This document shows positions 33,071 through 42,559 of a stretch of 64,000 bases of DNA, piece by piece. The notes under the pieces were generated by a model, which saw only the letters and a list, made by a program, of their open reading frames with translations, was not told where the DNA came from and ran no database searches. Both the position numbers and the translations under genes were made by a program. The stretch's first letter is position 1. Every line of letters begins with the position of its first letter. Source of the stretch: Microbacterium sp. XT11 (lineage in GTDB: Bacteria > Actinomycetota > Actinomycetes > Actinomycetales > Microbacteriaceae); assembly GCF_001513675.1 (NCBI RefSeq), contig NZ_CP013859.1, positions 2,977,081 to 3,041,080 of the forward strand. Reading direction: 5' to 3'.

Positions 33071-35026
33071 GTGACGACCAATCAGCAGGCCGACCCCCTC
33101 ATCGGGCGGCTTGTCGACGGTCGGTACCGGGTCAGGGCACGCATCGCCCGCGGCGGGATGGCGACGGTCTACGTCGCGACCGATCTGCGCCTCGAGCGCC
33201 GCATCGCGCTGAAGGTGATGCACGCGCACCTCAGCGACGACTCGAACTTCCAGAGCCGGTTCATCCAGGAGGCCAGGGCCGCCGCCCGCCTCGCCGACCC
33301 GCACGTCGTGAACGTCTTCGACCAGGGCCAGGACGGCGAACTCGCCTATCTCGTGATGGAGTACCTGCCCGGCATCACGCTGCGCGAGCTCCTGCGAGAG
33401 CAGAAGCGCCTCACGGTGTCGCAGACGATCACGATCATGGATGCCGTGCTCGCAGGCCTCTCGGCCGCGCATCGCGCCGGCATCGTGCATCGCGACGTCA
33501 AGCCGGAGAACGTCCTGCTCGCCGAGGACGGCCGCATCAAGATCGGCGACTTCGGCCTCGCGCGTGCCACGACCGCCAACACCGCGACGGGGCAGCAGCT
33601 CCTCGGCACGATCGCGTACCTGGCCCCGGAGCTGGTGACACGGGGCACGGCCGACGCACGCAGTGACATCTACGCCCTCGGCATCATGCTGTACGAGATG
33701 CTCGTGGGCGAGCAGCCGTACAAGGGCGAACAGCCCATGCAGATCGCGTTCCAGCATGCGACGGAGTCGGTGCCGCGGCCCAGCGTCCGGAACCCCGCCG
33801 TTCCCGAGCAGCTCGACGAGCTGGTGCTGTGGGCCACGGAGAAGTCCCCCGACGAACGCCCGGACGACGCCCGCCAGATGCTCGACCGGCTGCGCGAGAT
33901 CGAGCGCGACCTCGGCATCGCTCCCGCCGTCGCCGCCGCCACGGCACCGCAGCGCGCCCAGGCCGACTCGGGCGATCTGACGAAGGTCATGCCGGGCACC
34001 CTGCCGATCCCGGATGCCGCAGCCCCCGCAACCGCCCCTGCCGACAACGCGACGCTTCTGCGACGGCGTGCGTCGAAGCGGCGCGCCCGCGGTGCCCTGC
34101 TCCTGTCTCTCGTGCTTCTGCTGGCGACCATCGCCGGCGGTCTCGGCTGGTGGTTCGGTTCAGGTCCGGGGTCGCTCGTCGCCGTGCCCGCCGTCGCCGG
34201 CATGTCGTACGACGACGCGGCAGCCGCGCTGACGGCGGAGGGCTTCGTGCCCCATCGCGAGGAGGAGTTCTCCGTCGACGTCGATGCCGGAACCGCCATC
34301 CGCTCGGAACCCGGGGAGGGCGAGCGTCTCGAGAAGGGCGTCGCCGTCGCCGTCGTGGTCTCAGCCGGCCCCGCCTCGCACGATCTCGGTCCCCTGGCGG
34401 GTGCCGACGCCGCGAGCGTCCGCGAGCAGTTGACGGCTGCGAACCTCGACCTCACTGACGACGAGAAGTACTTCGACGACCTCGACGAGGGCAAGGTGCT
34501 CAACGTGCGCATCACCCCGCGCGACGGAGGCGACGCGTTCGGCTGCGACCAGGGCTGCACCGTGCACGAGAAGGACACCGCCACCATCCAGGTGTCGGTC
34601 GGGCCGGTGCCGGACGTCAGCGGCATGACGATCGACCAGGCGACCAAGACGCTCACCGACAAGGGACTCGTCGTGAGCCCGGAGCACATCCAGAACTTCA
34701 GCGAGGACGTGGCCAAGGACAAGGTCCTCGGGTACGCCGACCGCGCGCAAGAGGGCCCGTGGCGGCCGGGCGACACGATCCAGCTCATCGTGTCCAAGGG
34801 GCCCGAGCTCTTCGAGGTGCCCGATGTCAAGGGCATGACCCGCGACAAGGCGAAGGATGCGCTCTCGAAGGCCGGCTTCCGCTGGACCTACACGAGCGAC
34901 ACTCTGATCCCGGATGGCGCCTGGGACCTGCTCGACGACAAGAACACGAAGGTGCGCTCATACACGCCCTCCGACCCGCAGCGCAAGGGCGCCACGATCA
35001 CGCTGGAGATGGGGCTCAACGACTAG
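33071..35026 (+). CDS. PASTA-domain Ser/Thr protein kinase, PknL/PknB type
   Basis: A membrane kinase that senses muropeptides or lipid II. The 651-residue protein has a kinase domain (about 13-290) with the Gly loop IARGGMATVYVA, ALKVMH, the catalytic HRDVKPENVLL (His140, Asp142) and DFGLA (Asp160); a juxtamembrane segment of Ala/Pro/Thr (about 290-335) with possible phosphosites; one helix (LLLSLVLLLATIAGGLGWWFG, about 340-361); and four PASTA repeats (about 365-650). Its neighbours, a polyprenyl synthase, an Rv2175c-like protein and DAHP synthase, match the pknL locus of M. tuberculosis. Leaderless start GTG 33071. Confidence 0.95.
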   Translation: MTTNQQADPLIGRLVDGRYRVRARIARGGMATVYVATDLRLERRIALKVMHAHLSDDSNFQSRFIQEARAAARLADPHVVNVFDQGQDGELAYLVMEYLPGITLRELLREQKRLTVSQTITIMDAVLAGLSAAHRAGIVHRDVKPENVLLAEDGRIKIGDFGLARATTANTATGQQLLGTIAYLAPELVTRGTADARSDIYALGIMLYEMLVGEQPYKGEQPMQIAFQHATESVPRPSVRNPAVPEQLDELVLWATEKSPDERPDDARQMLDRLREIERDLGIAPAVAAATAPQRAQADSGDLTKVMPGTLPIPDAAAPATAPADNATLLRRRASKRRARGALLLSLVLLLATIAGGLGWWFGSGPGSLVAVPAVAGMSYDDAAAALTAEGFVPHREEEFSVDVDAGTAIRSEPGEGERLEKGVAVAVVVSAGPASHDLGPLAGADAASVREQLTAANLDLTDDEKYFDDLDEGKVLNVRITPRDGGDAFGCDQGCTVHEKDTATIQVSVGPVPDVSGMTIDQATKTLTDKGLVVSPEHIQNFSEDVAKDKVLGYADRAQEGPWRPGDTIQLIVSKGPELFEVPDVKGMTRDKAKDALSKAGFRWTYTSDTLIPDGAWDLLDDKNTKVRSYTPSDPQRKGATITLEMGLND

Positions 35027-35148
35027 CGGGGCACCGCCACCTGTCGTTCACCTTTCGGCCACCGCCGCGCAAGGCCACGGGCACCTTCCGGACTCCCACG
35101 GGCAACACCCTGACGGAGAACCCGTCCCCCGTTACCCGGAGTGTGTCC

Positions 35149-37917
35149 ATGCCCTCTCGTCCCGTGCCCGCCGCGGTGCTCGCGGCCTGCCTGCTCGCCG
35201 GTGCCGTCGGCGCAGCCGTCCCGGCATCTGCCGCGCCGTCGCCCGCCGGCTCTTTCACCCGAACCGCGACCTTCCCCGTATACCTCAACGCGCCGGCGGA
35301 TGTCGACCCGTCGGCACCGACCGTCGCGGAGATCTCCACGATCACCCAGGACGGCACCGTCGTGTACACCGACGCGCTCGGCAAGCGCATCGGATTCGTC
35401 GATGTGACCGATCCAGCCGCGCCGAAGGGCACCGGAACCGTCTCGCTGGCCGATCTCGGGCACGCCGACGACCAGCCCACCTCGGTCGCCGCATACGGCG
35501 ACTACATCCTCGTCGTGATCGACGAGACGGGCGGCGACTACACCTCACCGCGCGGACGACTCGACGTGCTGCGGGCTTCAGACCGCTCGCTCGTGCGTTC
35601 CCTGGATCTCGGCGGGCAGCCCGATTCCATCGCGATCTCCCACGACGGCGCTTATGCGGCGATCGCGATGGAGAACCAGCGCGACGAAGACGCCACGCCT
35701 GAGGGAGGCGACGAGGGCGACCTCCCGCAGCTGCCCGGCGGCTTCGTGCAGGTGCTCGATCTCGGTCCTGACCCCGCGGCGTGGTCGGCGACACCGGTGT
35801 CGTTCCTCGCCGAAGACGGCTCTCCGCTGCCCATCGTCGCGGCATCCGGGATCGACACCCCGCAGGATCCTGAGCCGGAGTACGTCACGATCGACGACAG
35901 GAACCAACTCGCCGTCACGCTGCAGGAGAACAACGGGATCGCGATCATCGACCTCGCGACGAAGACGCTCACCTCGGTGTTCTCGGCCGGCAGTGTGGCG
36001 GTCAGCGGCATCGACACGGTCAAGGACGGACGCATCGACCTCACCGGGTCGATTCCCGCCACTCCCCGCGAGCCGGATGCGATCGCCTGGGTCGGCGACG
36101 GACTCGTGGCGACGGCCAACGAGGGCGACTGGAAGGGCGGCACCCGCGGTTGGACGGTGTTCCGCACCGACACCGGCGAGCCGGTGTGGGACGCGGGGGC
36201 TTCGTTCGCGAACATCGCCGTGCAGCACGGCCTGCACAACGAGGACCGCGCCGCCAAGAAGGGCGCGGAGCCGGAGGGTCTCGCCTTCGCCGAGTTCCAC
36301 GGCACGCCATACGTGTTCGTGGCGAGCGAGCGCTCCAACTTCGTCGCCGTCTACGACATGTCGCAGCCGACCTCACCGGCGTTCGTGCAGCTCCTGTTCA
36401 CGACGAACGGCCCTGAGGGCATCCTCCCGGTGCCGGAGCGCGATCTCCTCGTCGTCTCGAGCGAGACCGACGACGCCGAGGCCGGCGTGCGCGCCTCCGT
36501 CAGCGTCTTTACCTTCGGTCAGAACGGCGGTTCGCAGCCCGGCATCGTGTCCGATGTCGTCGACGGCACCCCCATCGGGTGGTCTGCACTCGGCGCCCTT
36601 TCCGGACACCCGACGGACGCCTCGCTCCTGTATGCCGCGAGCGACGCCGTGGTCTCCCCCGCCACCATCTACACCGTCGACGTGTCGGCCGCGCCGGCAC
36701 GCATCATCTCGTCGCTGCAGGTCCACGACGGCGGATCTCCGATCGCGCTGGATGTCGAAGGCATCGCCGCCGCGGCGGACGGCGGCTTCTGGCTCGCGGT
36801 CGAAGGAGCCGAGGGAAGCGGCAACCAGATCGTGCACACGGATGCCGCCGGGCTCATCACGGCTCGGTACCCGCTTCCGGCCGACGTCGCAGCCCACGTG
36901 GGCAAATGGGGCTTCGAAGGTGTGACGATCACGGGCGAGGGCGACGGCCTGCGTGTGTGGAGCGTGCTCCAGCGCCCTCTGTGGACCGACCCTGCGGACG
37001 TGGACGCGGGAACCGTCGACGGCGCCGAGGTGGCCAGGATCGGCCGTCTCGACCCCGCGACCGGCGCGTGGGCGTGGTTCGGCTACCGTTTGGATTCCAC
37101 GGAGGCACCCGGCGACTGGATCGGCCTGTCGGAGATCACCGCGATCGATGACGACACCTTCGCGCTCATCGAACGCGACAAGCTCAACGGCCCGGCTGCG
37201 GCTGTGAAGCGCATCACGCGCGTCGACATCCCGGAGGGCGTCGAACCGTCCGCGTTCGGTGAGCCGCTCACGGTGCTCGACAAGACCACGGCCATCGACG
37301 TGCTCCCCGCGCTGCGCACCACCGCCGGATGGACGCAGGAGAAGCTCGAGGGCTTCACGGTTGCGGCGGACGGCCGCCTGTACGCGGTGACGGACAACGA
37401 CGGCCTCAAGGACGCGACGGGCGAGACCGTGTTCCTCCGACTCGGCGAAGCCGCAGAGGTCTTCCCCGACGACTCCGAACCTGCGGAGCCCGCCGCGATC
37501 TCCCTGAGCACCGCGTCGGTGGCGGCGGGCGGCGCGGTCGAGGTGACGGGCACCGGGTTCCCGGCGTCCAGCACGGTCCGCATCGAGCTGCACAGCGATC
37601 CTGTGGTGCTCGGCACCGCCGCGACCGATGCCGACGGAGCACTCCGGTTCTCGGCGACCATCCCCGCCGAGACCGCACCGGGCGCCCACGAGATCGTCGC
37701 CGTCTCCGGCGACGTCACGGCGCGGTCCGCACTGACGGTGACGGCGGCGGCATCCGGCGGCGCCACGGCTCCCGAACCCGGGCGTGGTGTCGAGTCACGG
37801 CCGGGAGACCTGGCGACGTCGGGCGGCGACGCGGCGTGGGTGCTTCCCGCCGTGCTGGGTGCCGGCGCGCTCGTCGCCGCAGGCGCCCTGCTCGCGCTGC
37901 GGCGGCGCGGAGCCTGA
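35149..37917 (+). CDS. Surface protein with esterase-like/phytase-family beta-propeller
   Basis: A 922-residue secreted protein. Residues 1-30 are a signal peptide (AVLAACLLAGAVGAAVPASAA). Residues about 45-480 form a WD-like propeller domain with DPSAPTVAEIST and repeated strand motifs, and about 490-780 carry the phytase-esterase-like segment (VEGIAAAADGGFWLAVEGAEG, WGFEGVTITGEGDGL, GDWIGLSEITAIDDDTFALIERD). A beta-sandwich domain of about 90 residues follows (VEVTGTGFPASSTVRIEL). The end is a LATSG motif (residue 888), a hydrophobic helix (about 898-917) and RRRG, a sorting-like tail. The substrate is unknown. ATG 35149 follows CGGAG. Confidence 0.8.
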   Translation: MPSRPVPAAVLAACLLAGAVGAAVPASAAPSPAGSFTRTATFPVYLNAPADVDPSAPTVAEISTITQDGTVVYTDALGKRIGFVDVTDPAAPKGTGTVSLADLGHADDQPTSVAAYGDYILVVIDETGGDYTSPRGRLDVLRASDRSLVRSLDLGGQPDSIAISHDGAYAAIAMENQRDEDATPEGGDEGDLPQLPGGFVQVLDLGPDPAAWSATPVSFLAEDGSPLPIVAASGIDTPQDPEPEYVTIDDRNQLAVTLQENNGIAIIDLATKTLTSVFSAGSVAVSGIDTVKDGRIDLTGSIPATPREPDAIAWVGDGLVATANEGDWKGGTRGWTVFRTDTGEPVWDAGASFANIAVQHGLHNEDRAAKKGAEPEGLAFAEFHGTPYVFVASERSNFVAVYDMSQPTSPAFVQLLFTTNGPEGILPVPERDLLVVSSETDDAEAGVRASVSVFTFGQNGGSQPGIVSDVVDGTPIGWSALGALSGHPTDASLLYAASDAVVSPATIYTVDVSAAPARIISSLQVHDGGSPIALDVEGIAAAADGGFWLAVEGAEGSGNQIVHTDAAGLITARYPLPADVAAHVGKWGFEGVTITGEGDGLRVWSVLQRPLWTDPADVDAGTVDGAEVARIGRLDPATGAWAWFGYRLDSTEAPGDWIGLSEITAIDDDTFALIERDKLNGPAAAVKRITRVDIPEGVEPSAFGEPLTVLDKTTAIDVLPALRTTAGWTQEKLEGFTVAADGRLYAVTDNDGLKDATGETVFLRLGEAAEVFPDDSEPAEPAAISLSTASVAAGGAVEVTGTGFPASSTVRIELHSDPVVLGTAATDADGALRFSATIPAETAPGAHEIVAVSGDVTARSALTVTAAASGGATAPEPGRGVESRPGDLATSGGDAAWVLPAVLGAGALVAAGALLALRRRGA

Positions 37918-37940
37918 CCCGAGCCTGACGGCTCCGACGC

Positions 37941-37975
37941 AGAACCGCCCCGTCCGTGATGGACGGGGCGGTTCT
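37941..37975. terminator. Strong bidirectional hairpin terminator
   Basis: A perfect 15-bp stem (AGAACCGCCCCGTCC and its complement) around a 5-nt loop lies between the convergent surface-protein and DAHP synthase genes, 23 nt and 34 nt from their stops. Confidence 0.85.
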
Positions 37976-38009
37976 GTTCGTGACGGACTCCGTGGTCGAT
38001 GCTCGGCGC

Positions 38010-39350
38010 TCAGCGCTTCTCGAGCTCCTCGGCGACGAGGAACGCCAGTTCCAGGCTCTGCATGTGGTTCAAACGCGGGTCGCACAGGCTCTCGTAGCGC
38101 GTCGCAAGCGCGGCCTCGTCGATCTGCTCGGATCCGCCGAGGCACTCCGTCACGTCGTCGCCGGTGAGCTCCACGTGGATCCCGCCGGGGAACGTGCCGA
38201 CTGCCCTGTGCGCTTCGAAGAAGCCCCTGACCTCGTCGACCACGTCGTCGAAGCGCCGCGTCTTGTAGCCGGTGGGGGTCGTGATGCCGTTGCCGTGCAT
38301 GGGGTCGGTGACCCACAGCGGGGTGGCGCCCGAGTCCTTCACAGCCTCGAGCAGCGGCGGCAGCGCATCGCGGATCTTGCCAGCGCCCATGCGGGTGATG
38401 AAGGTCAGGCGACCGGGTTCGCGCTCGGGGTCGAGCTTGTCGATGAGCGCGAGCGCCGTCTCGGGCGTCGTGGTGGGTCCCAGCTTCACCCCGATGGGGT
38501 TGCGGATGCGCGAGAAGTAGTCCACATGCGCCCCGTCGAGGTCGCGCGTGCGCTCCCCGATCCAGAGGAAGTGCGCCGAGGTGTTGTACGGCAGGCCGGT
38601 GCGGGAGTCGATGCGGGTCATCGGGCGCTCGTAGTCCATGAGCAGACCCTCGTGCCCTGTGAAGAACTCGACGCGCTTGAGCTCGTCGAAGTCGGCGCCC
38701 GCCGCCTCCATGAACTTGATGGCCCGATCGATCTCGGCAGCCATCCGTTCGTAGCGCTGGTTGGCCGGGTTCTGCGCGAATCCCTTGTTCCACGAGTGCA
38801 CCTCGCGGAGGTCGGCGAAGCCGCCCTGCGTGAACGCGCGGATCAGGTTCAGGGTCGACACCGCCGTGTGATAGCCCTGCAGCAGGCGACCGGGGTCGGC
38901 CTGACGCGATGCCTCAGTGAAGTCGTAGCCGTTGACGATGTCGCCTCGGTACGCCGGAAGGGTGACCTCGCCGCGCGTCTCGGTGTCGCTCGACCGCGGC
39001 TTGGCGAACTGCCCTGCCATGCGCCCCATCTTCACGACCGGCATCGATGCACCGTACGTGAGCACCACGGCCATCTGCAGCACGGTCTTGATCCTGTTGC
39101 GGATCTGATCGGCCGTGGCGCCGGCGAACGTCTCGGCGCAGTCGCCGCCCTGCAGCAGGAAGGCGTTGCCTGACGCCGCGCGGGCCAGGCGGTCGCGCAG
39201 GTTGTCGACCTCTCCGGCGAAGACGAGCGGCGGCAAGGTCGCGATCTGCGCGGAGACCTCCGCGACGCGCTCGTTGTCGGGCCACTGCGGCTGCTGCTTG
39301 ATCGGGAGCGAGCGCCACGCGTCAAGCGCGTCGATGTGGTGCTGGAGCAT
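38010..39350 (-). CDS. aroG: Class II 3-deoxy-D-arabino-heptulosonate-7-phosphate synthase
   Basis: First enzyme of aromatic amino acid synthesis, joining PEP and erythrose 4-phosphate. The 446-residue length and the motifs FLLQGGDCAETFAG, VVKMGRMAGQFAKPRSS, LPAYRGDIVNGYDF, FFTGHEGLLMDYE, ITRMGAGKIRDALPPLLE, WVTDPMHGNGITT and GGIHVELTGDDVTECLGG mark the plant-like class II family used by actinobacteria. The Cys in QGGDCAETF and the metal-binding His and Glu are present. In M. tuberculosis the orthologue Rv2178c lies beside pknL, as in this window. Confidence 0.97.
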   Translation of the reverse strand: MLQHHIDALDAWRSLPIKQQPQWPDNERVAEVSAQIATLPPLVFAGEVDNLRDRLARAASGNAFLLQGGDCAETFAGATADQIRNRIKTVLQMAVVLTYGASMPVVKMGRMAGQFAKPRSSDTETRGEVTLPAYRGDIVNGYDFTEASRQADPGRLLQGYHTAVSTLNLIRAFTQGGFADLREVHSWNKGFAQNPANQRYERMAAEIDRAIKFMEAAGADFDELKRVEFFTGHEGLLMDYERPMTRIDSRTGLPYNTSAHFLWIGERTRDLDGAHVDYFSRIRNPIGVKLGPTTTPETALALIDKLDPEREPGRLTFITRMGAGKIRDALPPLLEAVKDSGATPLWVTDPMHGNGITTPTGYKTRRFDDVVDEVRGFFEAHRAVGTFPGGIHVELTGDDVTECLGGSEQIDEAALATRYESLCDPRLNHMQSLELAFLVAEELEKR

Positions 39351-39359
39351 GCCCCCAGC

Positions 39360-40076
39360 CTACTGGGATCGGGAGGTGCCGGAACGCCGCGTGGCAGCAG
39401 CTGGAAGCCGGTCCTTCACCGTCGAGGCGTACACGTCCTCGTACTCCTGCGCACCGAGCCGCTGCAGCGCGACCATGATCTCGTCGGTGACGGAGCGGAG
39501 GATGTAACGGTCGTTCTCCATCCCCGCGTAGCGCGAGAAATCGAGCGGCTCGCCGATGACCACGCCGACGCGCATGACTCGAGGGATGCGCTGCCCGATC
39601 GGCATGGCCGTGTCGGTGTCGACCATGATGACCGGGATCACGGGAACCTTGGCTTCGAGCGCCATGCGAGCGATGCCGGTGCGTCCGCGGTACAGCTTGC
39701 CGTCAGGACTCCGCGTGCCCTCCGGATAGATGCCGAGGAGATCGCCTCGTCCGAGCACCTGGAGCCCGGTGTTCAAGGAGGCCTCCGACGCCTTGCCTCC
39801 TGAGCGGTCGATGGGGAGCTGCCCCGTGGCCTTCATGAAGAAGCGGGTCGCCCAGCCCTTCAGTCCTCGCCCGGTGAAGTAGTCGCTCTTGGCGAGGAAG
39901 GAGACGGGCCTGTCGAGCATCAGCGGCAGGAAGATCGAGTCGGCGAACGAGAGGTGGTTGCTCGCGAGGATCGCCGCGCCGCTCGACGGGACGTTCGCGC
40001 GCCCGACCACCCACGGTCGGAAGATCGCCTTGACCGCAGGGCCGATAACGACGTACTTCATCAGCCAGTAGAACAT
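39360..40076 (-). CDS. plsC: 1-acyl-sn-glycerol-3-phosphate acyltransferase family protein
   Basis: Transfers a fatty acyl group to lysophosphatidic acid or a similar lipid at the membrane. The 238-residue protein has the HX4D motif in ASNHLSFADSIFLPLML, the glycerol-3-phosphate binding YPEGTRSPDGKLYRG (EGTRS), and VIPVIMVDT. A hydrophobic N-terminus (WLMKYVVIGPAVKAIF) anchors it. The start MFYWLMKYVV at 40076 is chosen because a TAGACT hexamer ends 8 nt upstream; a longer frame adds 26 Arg-rich residues. It lies 9 bp after DAHP synthase and divergent from the acyl-CoA ligase. Confidence 0.93.
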   Translation of the reverse strand: MFYWLMKYVVIGPAVKAIFRPWVVGRANVPSSGAAILASNHLSFADSIFLPLMLDRPVSFLAKSDYFTGRGLKGWATRFFMKATGQLPIDRSGGKASEASLNTGLQVLGRGDLLGIYPEGTRSPDGKLYRGRTGIARMALEAKVPVIPVIMVDTDTAMPIGQRIPRVMRVGVVIGEPLDFSRYAGMENDRYILRSVTDEIMVALQRLGAQEYEDVYASTVKDRLPAAATRRSGTSRSQ

Positions 40077-40225
40077 CGAGGTGAAGTCTAGCGCCGCCGG
40101 GCGTCCGCGCCGATGCGGCATCCGGGGATCACCCACGACGCGACTGAGTCTCATCTGGCCTGCGACCGGATGCCATGTCGTAGACTCGGAGCATCACATG
40201 CCCGACCGGTGCCGAAGGAGCTGCC

Positions 40226-42058
40226 GTGGTCCAGTTCGAAGTCCCCGCCGTCGTCCCCGCCGACCCGGACGCCAACATCTCCGACATCCTCGCCGAGCGC
40301 GTCAGAGCCACGCCGGATCTCGCCCTCTTCTCCGTGCCCGAGGGCGACGGATGGCGCGACATCTCCGCCGCGGATTTCCAGACCGCCGTCATCGCCCTGG
40401 CCAAGGGGTTCGCCGCCGCCGGCATCCAGCCGGGCGAGAAGGTGGGGTTCCTCGCCAGGACCACCTACGAATGGACGCTCGTCGACTTCGCGCTCTTCTA
40501 CGCCGGCGCGGTGATGGTGCCGATCTACGAGACCAGCTCGCCGTCGCAGATCCAGTGGATCCTCGAGGATTCCGGCGCCATCGCCCTCATGGTCGAGTCG
40601 CCCGAGCACTTCTCGCGCGTCGATGAGGTGCGCGGCGACCTGCCGCTGATCCGCGAGGTGTGGCAGATGCACCTCGGCGCGATCGATGCGCTCGTCGCCC
40701 AGGGCGCCTCCGTCGATGACGCGGAGATCGAACGCCGGCGTCACCTCGCGAAGGGCTCGGACATCGCGACGCTCATCTACACCTCCGGATCGACCGGCCG
40801 GCCGAAGGGCTGTGTGCTCACACACAGCAACTTCGTCGAGCTCGCCCGCAACTCCGCCAAGGCCCTGGACGAGGTCGTGAACACCCCCGGCGCCTCGACG
40901 CTCCTGTTCATCACGACCGCGCACGTCTTCGCCCGGTTCATCTCGATCCTCGACGTGCACGCCGGCGTGCGCACCGGGCATCAGCCCGACACGCGCCAGC
41001 TGCTTCCCGCGCTCGGGTCGTTCCGGCCGACCTTCCTCCTCGCAGTGCCGCGCGTGTTCGAGAAGGTGTACAACTCCGCAGAGCAGAAGGCCGAGGCCGG
41101 CGGCAAGGGAAAGATCTTCCGCGCCGCTGCCGATGTCGCCATCCAGCATTCGATGCTCCTCGAGGAGGGCAAGCCGATCCCGTTCGGCATGAAGCTGAAG
41201 TTCGCCCTGTTCAACAAGCTCGTCTACAGCAAGCTGCGCGAGGCGATGGGTGGAAAGGTGGTGTACGCCGTCTCCGGCTCCGCGCCGCTTGGTGCTCGGC
41301 TCGGCCACTTCTTCCACAGCCTCGGAGTCGTGATCCTCGAGGGATACGGCCTCACCGAGACGACGGCGCCGGCGACCGTGAACCTCGCCGACAAGTCCAA
41401 GATCGGCACGGTCGGACCGGCTCTTCCCGGCGTCGGCATCCGTCTCGCCGACGACGGCGAGATCGAGGTGCGCGGCATCAACGTCTTCAAGGAGTACTGG
41501 AACAACCCGGAGGCGACCGCCGAGGCCTTCAGCGAGGGCGGGTGGTTCCGCACCGGCGACATCGGCAGCTTCGACTCCGAGGGCTTCCTCACGATCACCG
41601 GCCGCAAGAAGGAGATCATCGTCACGGCCGGAGGCAAGAACGTCTCGCCCGCCGCGCTCGAGGACCCCATCCGCGCCAATCCCATCGTCGGCCAGGTGGT
41701 CGTCGTCGGCGATCAGAAGCCGTTCATCTCGGCGCTGATCACTCTCGACCCGGAGATGCTGCCGACGTGGCTTGCGAACAACGGGCTCCCGTCGGACATG
41801 TCGCTCGCGGATGCCGCCAAGAACGACGCCGTCCGCGCCGAGGTGCAGCGTGCCGTCGACGCCGCCAACACACGTGTGTCGCGCGCCGAGTCGATCCGCA
41901 AGTTCACGATCCTCGACACCGAATGGACGGAGGCCTCGGGACACCTGACCCCGAAGCTGTCGATCAAGCGCAACGTCATCATGAACGACTTCGCCGACGA
42001 GATCGCGGCGATCTACGACGAGCCGGTCGCGACCACCAACGTGGCCATCGGCGGCTGA
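40226..42058 (+). CDS. Long-chain fatty acid--CoA ligase, FadD15 type
   Basis: Activates long-chain fatty acids to acyl-CoA through an acyl-adenylate. The 610-residue protein has the AMP-binding motif IYTSGSTGRPKGCVLTHSN, the second motif VILEGYGLTETTAPATVN, GWFRTGDIGSFDSEGFLTITGRKKEIIV and the C-terminal Lys segment GHLTPKLSIKRNVIM. The GTG at 40226 follows AAGGAG. A TAGACT hexamer at 40181-40186 gives a leader of about 30 nt. It is divergent from plsC, and together they fit acyl-lipid synthesis. Similar genes lie in this neighbourhood in M. tuberculosis (Rv2187, Rv2182c). Confidence 0.95.
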   Translation: MVQFEVPAVVPADPDANISDILAERVRATPDLALFSVPEGDGWRDISAADFQTAVIALAKGFAAAGIQPGEKVGFLARTTYEWTLVDFALFYAGAVMVPIYETSSPSQIQWILEDSGAIALMVESPEHFSRVDEVRGDLPLIREVWQMHLGAIDALVAQGASVDDAEIERRRHLAKGSDIATLIYTSGSTGRPKGCVLTHSNFVELARNSAKALDEVVNTPGASTLLFITTAHVFARFISILDVHAGVRTGHQPDTRQLLPALGSFRPTFLLAVPRVFEKVYNSAEQKAEAGGKGKIFRAAADVAIQHSMLLEEGKPIPFGMKLKFALFNKLVYSKLREAMGGKVVYAVSGSAPLGARLGHFFHSLGVVILEGYGLTETTAPATVNLADKSKIGTVGPALPGVGIRLADDGEIEVRGINVFKEYWNNPEATAEAFSEGGWFRTGDIGSFDSEGFLTITGRKKEIIVTAGGKNVSPAALEDPIRANPIVGQVVVVGDQKPFISALITLDPEMLPTWLANNGLPSDMSLADAAKNDAVRAEVQRAVDAANTRVSRAESIRKFTILDTEWTEASGHLTPKLSIKRNVIMNDFADEIAAIYDEPVATTNVAIGG

Positions 42059-42067
42059 GCCGTCCGC

Positions 42068-42559
42068 TCAGAACCAGGAGCTCTCGCGCACCTCGCGCAT
42101 GGCGATCTTGCGGGTCTCCGGGTCCAACCGCGACAGGTAGAGCGTGCCGTCGAGATGATCGGTCTCGTGCTGCAGGGCCTGGGCCAGCAGCCCTTCGCCC
42201 TCGAGCACGACCGGGGCGCCATCGAGGTCGATGCCCTCGACGCGTGCCCACGGGTGGCGCAATGCGTCGTGCCACAGCCCCGGCACCGAGAGGCAGCCCT
42301 CCCCCGTCGGCACGGGCTCGCCGCGCACCTCGGTGAGCACGGGATTCAGCACGTAGCCGATATCCCCGTCGATGTTGTAGCTGAACGCGCGCAGCGCGAC
42401 CCCGATCTGGTTGGCGGCGACTCCTGCGCGGCCCGGCAGCGCCACGGTGTCGAGGAGATCCGCGACGAGCGCGCGCACCCCCTCGTCGATGTCCTCGATC
42501 GGCGCGCAGACCTGGCGCAGCACCGGATCGCCGAACACGCGGATCTCGCGGACGGCCAT
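42068..42559 (-). CDS. def: Peptide deformylase
   Basis: Removes the formyl group from new polypeptides, using a metal bound by Cys and two His. The 163-residue protein has the three family motifs: [12 protein letters not shown] (normally GxGLAAxQ, so Val replaces Leu), GEGCLSVPG with the metal Cys, and QHETDHLDG with HExxH. The ATG at 42559 shares one base with the stop of the upstream ATPase gene (TGATG). It converges with the acyl-CoA ligase gene 9 bp away. The substitution in motif 1 is common in actinobacterial PDFs and need not mean loss of activity. Confidence 0.95.
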   Translation of the reverse strand: MAVREIRVFGDPVLRQVCAPIEDIDEGVRALVADLLDTVALPGRAGVAANQIGVALRAFSYNIDGDIGYVLNPVLTEVRGEPVPTGEGCLSVPGLWHDALRHPWARVEGIDLDGAPVVLEGEGLLAQALQHETDHLDGTLYLSRLDPETRKIAMREVRESSWF

